64,000 bases of DNA, taken from positions 1 through 64,000 of the forward strand of contig CAYUAI010000001.1 in assembly GCA_964442745.1 (NCBI GenBank), in the 5' to 3' direction. Of this stretch, positions 46,499 to 55,127 are shown piece after piece (within the stretch, counting starts at the first letter, position 1; the number at the start of each line of letters is the position of its first letter). Made by a program: the position numbers and the translations under genes. The notes beneath the pieces were generated by a model. It was not told the DNA's origin and made no database searches. It was given only the letters and a program-made list of their open reading frames with translations. Source of the DNA: CAYUAI01 sp964442745 (lineage in GTDB: Bacteria > Pseudomonadota > Gammaproteobacteria > S012-40).

Positions 46499-47512
46499 AT
46501 GTTAAAAACCCTGCTTGCCATTGTTATTTTATTAACGGGTTGCGGTTCAATCCAGCTAAAAAAAACCCAGTCCACCAATATTTTGGAAACTCAAACCGGG
46601 CAGTCATCGAGAAACATCGCTCAAAACGAATATTTTGCAGCTGTCATCACAAACGAACACGACACCTTTGAATCCCTCGCAGAAAAATATCTCAATGATG
46701 CGGGTTTGCATTGGATCATTGAAGATTTTAATCATATCGTCACAATGCGTGCAAATCAGGAAATTATCATTCCATTAAAACCCATTAACCCACGCGGTAT
46801 ACACCCTTCAGGCTATCAAACCGTTCCGATCCTCTGTTACCATCGTTTTGGTAATGGCCATGTTAAACTTTCGGTCTCTACCAACAATTTTCGTCAACAA
46901 CTCTCTTATCTAAAAAAAAACCACTACCGCGTCATCCCCTTAAAGTCACTGATTGCTTTTTTAGCCGGAAAAAAATCCATTCCGAAAAGATCGGTAGTCA
47001 TTACCATTGATGATGGCTATCGCTCAGCCTATGAAAAAGCTCTCCCTATACTCAAAGAATTCAACTTTCCTGCAACTGTTTTTTTATATAGTGACTTCAT
47101 TAATGCCAAAGATGCGCTGAGCTGGGATCAAATACGAAGAATGCAACGTTCGGGGTTAATCGATTTTCAAGCCCATTCCAAAAGTCATCCTAACTTAACA
47201 GTCCAACATCCTGATGAGAGTCACCAAGCCTACATTGATCGAATCAACACCGAAATTTCTATTCCATCCAACATAATTTCAAATAAATTTAACATTAAAA
47301 ACCATAGCTTCGCCTACCCTTATGGCGAAACCAATGACATTGTTTTAAGCGCGCTTACCGCTTATAAATTTTCACTCGGCGTTACTGTCACCTCTGGGTC
47401 AAATTCTTCATTCTCTCATCCTTTACTTTTACACCGGACAATGATCTTTGGTGATTATACCCATGAAGAATTTCGAAATACCTTGCAAATATTCAAAGAT
47501 ATCGAGCTTTAA
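46499..47512 (+). CDS. Lipoprotein polysaccharide deacetylase (NodB fold)
   Basis: I start it at the ATG at 46499, 4 bases after the kinase stop, because this gives MLKTLLAIVILLTGCGS, a lipoprotein signal with lipobox LTGC and Cys-15. The longer upstream frame lies inside the kinase gene. The 337-residue protein has a LysM-like segment (about 48-94, DTFESLAEKYLND ... ANQEIIIPL). PILCYHRFGNG follows, then the NodB domain (about 165-300): ITIDDGYRSAYEKA carries the catalytic and metal Asp pair (171-172), and AHSKSHP carries His-226 and His-230. FAYPYGETND is motif 3. It would deacetylate an N-acetylated glycan at the envelope; substrate unknown. Confidence 0.85.
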   Translation: MLKTLLAIVILLTGCGSIQLKKTQSTNILETQTGQSSRNIAQNEYFAAVITNEHDTFESLAEKYLNDAGLHWIIEDFNHIVTMRANQEIIIPLKPINPRGIHPSGYQTVPILCYHRFGNGHVKLSVSTNNFRQQLSYLKKNHYRVIPLKSLIAFLAGKKSIPKRSVVITIDDGYRSAYEKALPILKEFNFPATVFLYSDFINAKDALSWDQIRRMQRSGLIDFQAHSKSHPNLTVQHPDESHQAYIDRINTEISIPSNIISNKFNIKNHSFAYPYGETNDIVLSALTAYKFSLGVTVTSGSNSSFSHPLLLHRTMIFGDYTHEEFRNTLQIFKDIEL

Positions 47513-47517
47513 AACCA

Positions 47518-48531
47518 ATGAAGTTTTTTTACATCACTCACCCCCTTAAAAACCTGATAGCAAGCAGACTAAAACATTCAATATTAATAATTTTACGGAT
47601 TTTTTTTATACTTAGCTGTCTCACCGCATGCACAACAATCGCTCCCTATAAAACAATTGATTTATCGCCTACCACCATAGAAAAAGCACATTTCAATATC
47701 AAAACCAGGGAAATATTAGCAAAAAATTTAGCCATAAATGGTTACTATTACGGCTCATTAATACAATGGAAAATATTACAAACGATCCAGCCAGACAATC
47801 AACAATACCAAAAAAAAATCGAGACCTTAACCGACTTTATCAACGCACGTGTCACTCGACTGATACTCAAAGGAAGGCAAGCTTCAGCCAAGCAAATGCC
47901 TAAGGTGGCCAAAAAATTTTTTCTTAAAGCACTTGCATTAAACCCACGATCAGAAAAAACATCAGCACTCTTAATAGAAATCGAAAACAAGCATATGTCT
48001 GTAAAATTGCTGAGTCAAACGCAAAACAGGGCGCTAGCATCACCGGCACAACAAGAAGGTAAAACCAAAAAACAAGCCACTCAAGCACATTATTATCTTG
48101 AAATGGGATTAATACTAGCAAAGCACAATGATTGGCATGGCAGCATCAGGGAAATCCATAAATATTTATCCACCCATCCCAATGACGCCAAGGCCTATAT
48201 ATCGCTTACACAGAGTTATGCAGCAATTGCCAAACAATATGAACAAAGAAACCAGTTGGAATGGGCACTAAAATATTACATCAATGTCTTGGAGTACAAC
48301 ACTAAGCACCAAGAGAGATATCAAATAAAAATCAATCAGCTTAAAAATGACATTGCTGATAATTATTATATCGAAGGCGTCAAAATATACCGCGATAATA
48401 TTGACAAAGCTATAAACTACTGGAAACGAGCCTTAGCTTTTAAACACACTCATGTTAAAGCAAACATACGACTTAAAAAAACACTTAAAATAAAAAATTT
48501 TTTACCCGCATCACCCCACCCAAAAAAATAA
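47518..48531 (+). CDS. TPR lipoprotein
   Basis: A 337-residue protein with an N-terminal basic/hydrophobic segment (SILIILRIFFILSCLTACTT) ending in lipobox LTAC with Cys-38, so probably a lipoprotein. The rest is helical and Lys-rich with TPR-like repeats, seen in ASAKQMPKVAKKFFLKALAL (about 121-140), HYYLEMGLILAKHNDWHGSI and YYIEGVKIYRDNIDKAINYW. Such proteins scaffold envelope complexes. It starts 5 bases after the deacetylase stop, so it is the third gene of the kinase operon. Its sequence is AT- and Lys-rich compared with neighbours. The partner is unknown. Confidence 0.7.
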   Translation: MKFFYITHPLKNLIASRLKHSILIILRIFFILSCLTACTTIAPYKTIDLSPTTIEKAHFNIKTREILAKNLAINGYYYGSLIQWKILQTIQPDNQQYQKKIETLTDFINARVTRLILKGRQASAKQMPKVAKKFFLKALALNPRSEKTSALLIEIENKHMSVKLLSQTQNRALASPAQQEGKTKKQATQAHYYLEMGLILAKHNDWHGSIREIHKYLSTHPNDAKAYISLTQSYAAIAKQYEQRNQLEWALKYYINVLEYNTKHQERYQIKINQLKNDIADNYYIEGVKIYRDNIDKAINYWKRALAFKHTHVKANIRLKKTLKIKNFLPASPHPKK

Positions 48532-48750
48532 CATCGACGACATTAAAAGGATTCGCCACAACAATAATGAACCATGACCCCGGAATATTACCTCAGCTGA
48601 AATGCTTTCGCACAAGATAATCGAGCATTTTATGGATCGATTGCCCTAGGTACCTTCCCTGATATGGAATTGCTGAATAAATCAGTCTACAATACACTCT
48701 TTTTGTATTATTCATGCATCACTATCGCTATTTTTGCAGGAGTAGAACTT

Positions 48751-48891
48751 ATGGCATTAAATAAACAAACTTGCCTACCATGCCAAGGTGGCACTGCCCC
48801 GCTAGGCCGCAAGCAAGCTCAGAATTATTTACCACAAATACCTGATTGGCAACTATCGAATGATGCCACGTTGATAAACGTGTTTCAATAA
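48751..48891 (+). pseudogene. phhB: Truncated 4a-hydroxytetrahydrobiopterin dehydratase
   Basis: The ATG at 48751 has AGGAGT 7 bases upstream and encodes 46 residues: MALNKQTCLPCQGGTAPLGR, then NYLPQIPDWQL and LINVFQ, followed at once by a stop. This matches the N-terminal third or so of pterin-4a-carbinolamine dehydratases (usually about 95-115 residues), up to where the FKxF segment should begin. The catalytic His-rich half is missing and no remnant follows before nhaD at 48916. A deletion or recombination next to nhaD is the simplest explanation. A longer frame starting at 48664 only adds unrelated residues. Confidence 0.7.
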
Positions 48892-48915
48892 ACTAAACAT
48901 AAACCTTAAATTATA

Positions 48916-50376
48916 ATGGATAAAATACTAACAAACCCTTTCTGCCGTAGACTATTCCAATTGACAAGTATTTTCTTGTTCGTTTTTCCCCCGGTACTAG
49001 CAAGTGCCTCCACCGGCGAACAAGCCAGCTCTCTCGATCTAACAACACACTTTGTTGGTTATGCGGCATTGATTATTTTTTTCATTGCTTATGCGTTTGT
49101 GATGGCAGAAGAATTTACGCATTTACGAAAATCAAAACCCGTCATACTTGCCGCCGGATTAATCTGGGGGATCATTGCTTGGGCATACATTAACCACGAC
49201 TTGCCTGGCTTGGCAGAACAAGCGTTTCGACACAATTTACTGGAATTTTCCGAATTATTTTTATTTTTATTAGTGGCGATGACATATATCAACGCCATGG
49301 AAGAGCGTTTAGTGTTTGATACGCTGCGCGCGTGGTTAATCAGGAAGGGGTTTAGTTACCGCGCTTTATTCTGGTTAACAGGCATACTGGCATTTTTTAT
49401 TTCTCCGATTGCAGACAATTTAACAACGGCATTATTAATGTGCGCTGTGCTGCTTGCTGTCGGAGCAAACAATCCACGATTTATTAGTCTTGGATGCATT
49501 AACATTGTTGTTGCAGCCAATGCTGGCGGTGCATTCAGCCCTTTTGGCGATATCACAACCCTCATGGTTTGGCAAAAAGGAGTTATCGATTTTTGGGTTT
49601 TTTTCACACTGTTTGTTCCTGCGATGGTAAACTATTTGATACCCGCTTGTATCATGCACTTTGCTGTCCCCAACATTAAACCCGAGGCTGTCAACGAAGT
49701 TATTGTCATGAAAAGAGGCGCAAAACGAATTATTGTTTTATTCTTGTTGACCATTGCGACGGCTGTCAGTTTTCACAATTTTTTGCATATGCCGCCGGTA
49801 CTTGGCATGATGACGGGGCTCGCCTATCTGCAAATTTTGGGATTTTATTTGCGTCAAACACATCACCGTGATTATGTGGACAAGAAAGCAGAAGAAGAGG
49901 TCGGAGATATCATCGCATTTGACGTATTCCAAAAAATAGCCAGAGTGGAATGGGATACTTTATTGTTCTTTTATGGTGTTGTGTTATGTGTCGGTGGACT
50001 TGGCTTTATTGGCTATTTATCGCTGATTTCTGATGTCATGTACGTCAATTGGGGAGCCACTAATGCAAATATCATGGTGGGTATATTATCCGCCATTATA
50101 GACAATATACCCGTCATGTTTGCCGTGCTTGCCATGCAACCCGATATGTCAACGGGACAATGGCTACTCGTTACACTCACGGCGGGAGTCGGTGGTAGCC
50201 TATTATCCATCGGCTCCGCTGCTGGCGTTGCACTGATGGGACAAGCTAAAGGAAAATACACCTTTTTTGGTCACCTAAGGTGGATGCCAGCCATCGCCAT
50301 CGGCTATTTTGCAAGCATTGCCGTCCATATGTGGCTCAATGCTGAATTATTTCAGGGGCGGGTGCCAATTCAATAA
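48916..50376 (+). CDS. nhaD: Na+/H+ antiporter NhaD
   Basis: Inner-membrane sodium/proton antiporter of the ion-transporter superfamily, important at alkaline pH or in salt. The 486-residue protein has a leading signal-like helix (LFQLTSIFLFVFPPVLASAS) and about 11-12 further membrane segments. Diagnostic are FFISPIADNLTTALLMCAVL near residues 156-175, VVAANAGGAFSPFGDITTLM near 198-217, and in the second half MVGILSAIIDNIPVMFAVLA near 385-404 with GGSLLSIGSAAGVALMGQAK, the duplicated half-membrane helices with DN motifs. The ribosome binding site is weak. It directly follows the broken pterin dehydratase gene. Confidence 0.93.
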   Translation: MDKILTNPFCRRLFQLTSIFLFVFPPVLASASTGEQASSLDLTTHFVGYAALIIFFIAYAFVMAEEFTHLRKSKPVILAAGLIWGIIAWAYINHDLPGLAEQAFRHNLLEFSELFLFLLVAMTYINAMEERLVFDTLRAWLIRKGFSYRALFWLTGILAFFISPIADNLTTALLMCAVLLAVGANNPRFISLGCINIVVAANAGGAFSPFGDITTLMVWQKGVIDFWVFFTLFVPAMVNYLIPACIMHFAVPNIKPEAVNEVIVMKRGAKRIIVLFLLTIATAVSFHNFLHMPPVLGMMTGLAYLQILGFYLRQTHHRDYVDKKAEEEVGDIIAFDVFQKIARVEWDTLLFFYGVVLCVGGLGFIGYLSLISDVMYVNWGATNANIMVGILSAIIDNIPVMFAVLAMQPDMSTGQWLLVTLTAGVGGSLLSIGSAAGVALMGQAKGKYTFFGHLRWMPAIAIGYFASIAVHMWLNAELFQGRVPIQ

Positions 50377-50384
50377 AATACTCA

Positions 50385-50414
50385 GAAGATGCCTTGCTCA
50401 ACCAAGGCATCTTC
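50385..50414. terminator. Bidirectional hairpin between nhaD and dnaQ
   Basis: GAAGATGCCTTG and CAAGGCATCTTC pair perfectly (12 bp) around a 6-base loop, 8 bases after nhaD and 9 bases beyond the dnaQ stop. The genes are convergent, so it can serve both. Neither side has a long U-tract. Confidence 0.65.
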
Positions 50415-50422
50415 AAAGCTCC

Positions 50423-51142
50423 TCAAATATTATTCCAAAGACTCTTGCCACCGCAAGCTTGATCAATTGCCGCCATCCGTTTTGCATGCTGTGATAACTC
50501 ACCTTCACTCGCATAGTGTACTTTTAATTTTGGCCGATTCGGATCAAGCCGACGAATAGCTTCAACAACGACAACTTGTTCAACAACTTGCCTATCCAAC
50601 TGGTGACTGAAAGACAAACTAATCTGCCCGCCTGTCATCGCTAAATAGACATCAGCTAAAATCTCTGAGTCTAACAACGCCCCATGTAATTCTCGGTGTA
50701 AATTATGAACACCATAACGTTTACACAGCGCATCTAAATTATTTTTTTGGCCCGGATGAAATTGCCGCGCCAACACTAACGTATCAATGAATTGACAATA
50801 ATCGTCCAACCGTCCCCATTGACTACCGAGCAAACGCAACTCATTATTAAGAAACCCAATATCAAAAGGTGCATTATGTATAATCAATTCAGCACCACGG
50901 ATAAAATCAAGGAAAGCTTGGGCAATGTCGTTAAAGCGGGGTTTATCTGCAAGAAATTCTTGCGTAATACCATGTACCTGCAACGCACCTTCATCAATTT
51001 CACGATCTGGCTGTAGGTAATGATGAAAATGGTTATGGGTTAATTGTCGATCAATCAATTCAACCGCACCAATCTCAATGATACGATGCCCTTTGGCGGG
51101 CTCCAAGCCCGTCGTTTCTGTATCTAAAACTACTTGTCTCAT
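50423..51142 (-). CDS. dnaQ: DNA polymerase III epsilon subunit
   Basis: 3'-5' proofreading exonuclease of the replicative polymerase. The 239-residue protein (E. coli 243) has the DEDDh motifs: VLDTETTGLEPAKGHRIIEI (ExoI) near residues 5-24, LIIHNAPFDIGFLNNEL (ExoII) near 91-107, and HRELHGALLDSEILADVYLA (ExoIII) near 153-172. The C-terminal clamp/alpha-binding part is short. It follows rnhA by 8 bases in the same direction; in E. coli the two are divergent. Confidence 0.95.
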   Translation of the reverse strand: MRQVVLDTETTGLEPAKGHRIIEIGAVELIDRQLTHNHFHHYLQPDREIDEGALQVHGITQEFLADKPRFNDIAQAFLDFIRGAELIIHNAPFDIGFLNNELRLLGSQWGRLDDYCQFIDTLVLARQFHPGQKNNLDALCKRYGVHNLHRELHGALLDSEILADVYLAMTGGQISLSFSHQLDRQVVEQVVVVEAIRRLDPNRPKLKVHYASEGELSQHAKRMAAIDQACGGKSLWNNI

Positions 51143-51150
51143 TTTTTAAT

Positions 51151-51597
51151 TCACATTTGATCTATCGCTAAGTTGGCAAGCTGATCCGCCAACTCATTTT
51201 CAGCGTGACCCGAGTGACCTCGTACCCAATGCCAAGTAATGCGATGTTGGTTGGCTAATTCATCGATCTCGCGCCACAAATCTACATTTTTCACCGGTTG
51301 TTTACTCGCCGTTTTCCAGCCTCGTTTTTTCCATCCCGACAACCATTCCGTCATTCCCTTCACCACATATTGAGAATCGGTAGATAAGTTCACGTCAGAT
51401 GGATCTTTTAATGCTTGTAACGCTTTAATGACCGCCATCATTTCCATGCGATTATTGGTGGTCAAAGCTTCACTGCCTCGCAGGGTTTCTTCTTTAGTTC
51501 CCCTACGCAATAATGCCCCCCAACCACCGGGTCCCGGATTCCCCCGACAAGCACCATCCGTAAAAATCTCAACCATTGTTCGGTTTCCAACACTCAT
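51151..51597 (-). CDS. rnhA: Ribonuclease HI
   Basis: Degrades RNA in RNA-DNA hybrids such as R-loops and primers. The 148-residue protein (E. coli 155) shows IFTDGACRGNPGPGGWGALL near residues 11-30, MEMMAVIKAL near 52-61, STDSQYVVKGMTEW near 76-89 and HWVRGHSGHAENELADQLA near 124-142, giving the catalytic Asp-Glu-Asp-Asp set. The start overlaps the methyltransferase stop as ATGA and has GGAG 8 bases upstream. A second ATG seven codons later (MVEIFTDG) is possible. It is followed by dnaQ. Confidence 0.96.
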   Translation of the reverse strand: MSVGNRTMVEIFTDGACRGNPGPGGWGALLRRGTKEETLRGSEALTTNNRMEMMAVIKALQALKDPSDVNLSTDSQYVVKGMTEWLSGWKKRGWKTASKQPVKNVDLWREIDELANQHRITWHWVRGHSGHAENELADQLANLAIDQM

Positions 51598-52424
51598 TGT
51601 CGAGTCTCCACTAAACCCGGATTAATAAATGCGCGCCGCCGCCGCCAACGTGGTCGAATCGGCGTCAGTGTCGTGACTCTTTTTCTAGCAACCAATATAT
51701 ACGTTCCTCCAAATGCTGGCCAAAATTTCCCACCAATTCTGTGAAAGAGAGGCTGCCTTTTTGAAATATGCTCACTGGCTATCGGCAACCGATAAAAAAA
51801 TGTCTTCGCCAATTCGATCTCAAAACCCAATAATGCCAGCCAGTCCTTTAAACGCATCAAGCTAATAAAACGACCACACCAAGGCACCTCGCCTGAATGC
51901 CGAGAAAACATATGTCGCACCCCCCAAAAACTCCACGGGTTAAAACCGATGATCACCAAACGACCTTCGGGTACTAACACACGATCAGACTCACGCAATA
52001 CCTCATGCGGATCCGCATTTAATTCTAAGGTGTGGGGTAACAGAACGAGATCAACACTATCCGTTGCCACCGCTAAAGCTTCCGGCTTTGAATAAAATTG
52101 CACATTACCTTGCTCACCATGAGAAAGATCGAGATCCATGACAATTTTATGGCGAATGGGACTTACCACAAAATAATCAGGCGCGTGGGTATAACCTATT
52201 TGCAAGCAGTGATATCCAAAAAAAGCCGGCAAAACACTGGCGAGTTCATGAGACTCTTCTTTTGCAAGACTTGCCCCTAAACTCGTTGTATACCAAAGGC
52301 GTAATTTCTGCTGGACTTCATCCGGCAAACTCGTTTGAGGTGTAATGACATTTCGTTTATTTTTTGATGCCAATATTTTTAGTAGATTTTTCATGAAAAC
52401 GACTAAAAATTCCGAGTAAAACAT
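51594..52424 (-). CDS. SAM-dependent methyltransferase (YafS-like)
   Basis: Class I SAM-binding protein like E. coli YafS, which is also encoded next to rnhA-dnaQ. Residues about 50-260 carry the Rossmann fold: LQIGYTHAPDYFV is a degenerate motif I (Gly-rich loop partly lost). ATDSVDLVLLPHTLELNADP near 120-139 is the motif II/III region, followed by HEVLRESDRVLVPEGRLVII and GFNPWSFWG. The substrate is unknown. The start is uncertain: no good ribosome binding site precedes the first ATG, and one ten codons later (MKNLLKILASK) is possible. It overlaps rnhA by 4 bases. Confidence 0.8.
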   Translation of the reverse strand: MFYSEFLVVFMKNLLKILASKNKRNVITPQTSLPDEVQQKLRLWYTTSLGASLAKEESHELASVLPAFFGYHCLQIGYTHAPDYFVVSPIRHKIVMDLDLSHGEQGNVQFYSKPEALAVATDSVDLVLLPHTLELNADPHEVLRESDRVLVPEGRLVIIGFNPWSFWGVRHMFSRHSGEVPWCGRFISLMRLKDWLALLGFEIELAKTFFYRLPIASEHISKRQPLFHRIGGKFWPAFGGTYILVARKRVTTLTPIRPRWRRRRAFINPGLVETRQ

Positions 52425-53183
52425 TGTATTATGTTAACAATCACGTTAACCTTTAGAGAATAATAAGTGCATACATGCCTTAACAGGCTTACCCAAATAT
52501 ACCATAGACTCGCCAATAAATAACCTGTCGTTAGCAAATACTGGCATAATAAACATCATTAAATGAAACCAATAATTTTAAGTGGACAATTGTCTTTGAA
52601 CTACATGAATGCAACCAGACAAACGCCAGCATGAACACCACAAAAACCAAAATTAACAAAGAAGCACAAATATATAGATTAAAATATCTCCACTGCCAAC
52701 CATTTTGAATGACAACTGATGGATTTTTTACCAAAGGGTTCTCGAAACCTCAAGCGGGTCGCTAGAGGAATGGAAGATAATACTGTTACTCTCACTCAAT
52801 ATGACGACATCCCTCCAATGACGATTCTACCTTCGTGCGCCCAATACTCGGTGATGAGCTTACTGATAAACCAGGACAAGACACCCAATTACGATGACCA
52901 ATCAAAGTACAGCACAAAAATTGCTAAATCGTAATACCTCCGTCACCTTACGCAGACAAGACTCAACATCAATGAAACGAGTTATCAGCAAACGGCAATG
53001 CCAAGGCGCGTAAAAATGGAGCTTTGCAAATCTCCTAATAGGATCAGCACACCACCGCTCCTTCGTGACAGCGATAGACGCTTCCGCCCGAGCATTATTT
53101 CCAGTATGATATGGCTGTACCGCACCCTTTATACGATCACACAACCAATGGTCTCTTCAAACAATATACCGGTAGTGAAATTG
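52425..53183. other. Divergent intergenic region between the methyltransferase and mltD
   Basis: About 750 bases with no supported gene. In E. coli gloB (glyoxalase II) occupies the space between yafS and mltD; here only short frames occur (for example 52531-52734 minus and 52719-52934 plus), none resembling a metallo-beta-lactamase fold. Two GTTAAC palindromes at 52433-52438 and 52445-52450, 12 bases apart, lie just upstream of the methyltransferase and could be an operator. In-frame codons upstream of 53184 could extend mltD. Confidence 0.5.
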
Positions 53184-55097
53184 ATGGGATTCTCGATTAA
53201 ATTATATCCATCGATCGGCATACTGCTACTCAGCTTTGTTTGCTCAACTCCACCATTAGCCAGTACTGCGCCAGCGGCCACACCGGTTGAGATAACAGCG
53301 AATTTTCCGCTTAAAAATAAATCGCTCAGCGAACAACCTAGTTTATTTCTCAGCCTTGCGGCGGCCAACACCTCGACCATTAGCCATCATTTGGACTATA
53401 CTGACGAGCCTCAAAACACTCGATTCAAGCACTTCCCAAACGACAAAATCAATCAATATGACGATGAAGCCCCGCTATTTATTGACTGGTTACTGCATCT
53501 AGATCCGGCGAGTTGGCAAGAAAACGAATCATTCAAACTGCCACTCAGTTCAGGCCTACCCAGGATTGTTGGACAATTGCCGGGTCAGCGCTCGTTACCT
53601 AACGGTCACTTCAATGAAGCCGCTATCCCCCACAACCCGGTGACTGAAGGCCCCGTCATTTATACCAAGCGGCCAACACTCGATAATTTATGGGACAGAA
53701 TACGGCAAGGTCTCAAACTAAGACACCAATATCCCGGCACCAAAGTCGATTTAACATGGTACATCCGACATAAATCATATATGAGCCAAATCGCTCAACG
53801 AGCACGGCGTTATCTTCACTTGATTGTTGAAGAGGTTGAAAAACAAAACTTGCCATTGGAAATTGCACTACTCCCGATCGTAGAAAGTGCCTTCCAACCC
53901 TTCGCCTATTCCCACGGCCGAGCTTCAGGAATTTGGCAATTTATCCCAAGTACCGGTCGTATTTATGGGCTGAAACAAAACTGGTGGTATGATGGACGTC
54001 GCAATATTCTGGCATCCACTCGAGCGGCCATCACTTACCTAAAATTCCTGCATAAAAAATTTGACAACGATTGGTTATTAGCGCTTGCCGCCTATAATTC
54101 CGGCCAAGGCACGGTAAACCGCGCCATTCGCAAAAATAAAAAACGCAACAAACCGACCGATTTTTGGTCTCTCAACCTGCCTAAAGAAACTCGCGGCTAC
54201 GTGCCTAAGCTATTAGCTATTTCGACAATCGTAATGAATCCAAAAAAATACGGCATCAAACTTCCTCCCATTGCCAACGTCCCTTACATGGCCCAGGTAG
54301 ACGTGGGATCACAAATTGATCTTGCTCGTGCGGCTGAGCTTGCCAAAATCAGCGTAGAAGAATTGTACTTACTGAATCCCGCTTTTAATCGGTGGGCAAC
54401 GGACCCTAACGGTCCTCATCAACTCATGATCCCTGTCGAAAAACAAAAAATTTTCATTCAAAATTTAGCCACATTTCCTAGCGACAAACGCATACAATGG
54501 AAACGCCACCAAATATTAAAAGGCCAAACCTTAAGTTCCATTGCCCGTGCATATCAAACAAGCCCTAATTTAATTTCAGATGTCAACCAAATAAAGAGTG
54601 ATTCGATCCGGATAGGCCAAAATTTAGCCATTCCGGTAACGAACAAAAATAACGCAAGTTACGTGCTCAGTGCCGAACAACGACTCCGCTCATTCCAAAA
54701 TAAACGCCGACCAGGTAAACAAAAATTAAGTTACCGAGTCAAGCGCGGTGATACCTTATGGGGCATATCCAAACGTTATAACATCAGCTATAAAAGCCTA
54801 GCCCGATGGAATGGACTCTCGCCACTCGACCCGCTATTGGCGGGCAAAAAACTCACTATTTGGCAAAAAGGGCGTTTTCAAAAAGCCGATTTTTCTCCGC
54901 ATTCGTCACACATCCTAACCAAAAAAATCGGCTACCGAGTTCGTAAAGGCGACTCTTTAAGTAGAATTTCACAAAAATTTAACGTCAGTATCAAGGAACT
55001 CATTCGGTGGAACGGTATCCGCCGCCAAGACTATCTTAAAGCGGGTCAGCGGCTCACCGTTTATCTTGATATCACACAACAAGCTGGCAGCATATAA
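53184..55097 (+). CDS. mltD: Membrane-bound lytic murein transglycosylase D
   Basis: Cleaves peptidoglycan glycan strands to 1,6-anhydro ends in the periplasm. I start at 53184 because MGFSIKLYPSIGILLLSFVC gives a signal peptide; there is no strong ribosome binding site, and GTG 53175 or ATG 53148 are alternatives. The 637-residue protein is longer than E. coli MltD (452). An N-terminal spacer of about 150 residues precedes the SLT domain (about 205-360): LPIVESAFQPF carries catalytic Glu-234, followed by RASGIWQFIPSTG and ALAAYNSGQGTV. Three LysM repeats follow at about 440-486, 517-560 and 584-628, each with a GxTL/S-I pattern such as VKRGDTLWGISKRYN. I see no lipobox. Confidence 0.92.
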   Translation: MGFSIKLYPSIGILLLSFVCSTPPLASTAPAATPVEITANFPLKNKSLSEQPSLFLSLAAANTSTISHHLDYTDEPQNTRFKHFPNDKINQYDDEAPLFIDWLLHLDPASWQENESFKLPLSSGLPRIVGQLPGQRSLPNGHFNEAAIPHNPVTEGPVIYTKRPTLDNLWDRIRQGLKLRHQYPGTKVDLTWYIRHKSYMSQIAQRARRYLHLIVEEVEKQNLPLEIALLPIVESAFQPFAYSHGRASGIWQFIPSTGRIYGLKQNWWYDGRRNILASTRAAITYLKFLHKKFDNDWLLALAAYNSGQGTVNRAIRKNKKRNKPTDFWSLNLPKETRGYVPKLLAISTIVMNPKKYGIKLPPIANVPYMAQVDVGSQIDLARAAELAKISVEELYLLNPAFNRWATDPNGPHQLMIPVEKQKIFIQNLATFPSDKRIQWKRHQILKGQTLSSIARAYQTSPNLISDVNQIKSDSIRIGQNLAIPVTNKNNASYVLSAEQRLRSFQNKRRPGKQKLSYRVKRGDTLWGISKRYNISYKSLARWNGLSPLDPLLAGKKLTIWQKGRFQKADFSPHSSHILTKKIGYRVRKGDSLSRISQKFNVSIKELIRWNGIRRQDYLKAGQRLTVYLDITQQAGSI

Positions 55098-55127
55098 GAA
55101 AATTTTTCATTAAGGAATAAGGGATCA

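Noticed and set aside
48664..48750. Upstream extension of the truncated pterin dehydratase
   Set aside because: The added 29 residues do not resemble the family, and AGGAGT marks the ATG at 48751.
52719..52934. 71-codon plus-strand frame between the methyltransferase and mltD, considered as a gloB remnant
   Set aside because: No metal-binding HxHxD motif or other glyoxalase feature is present.
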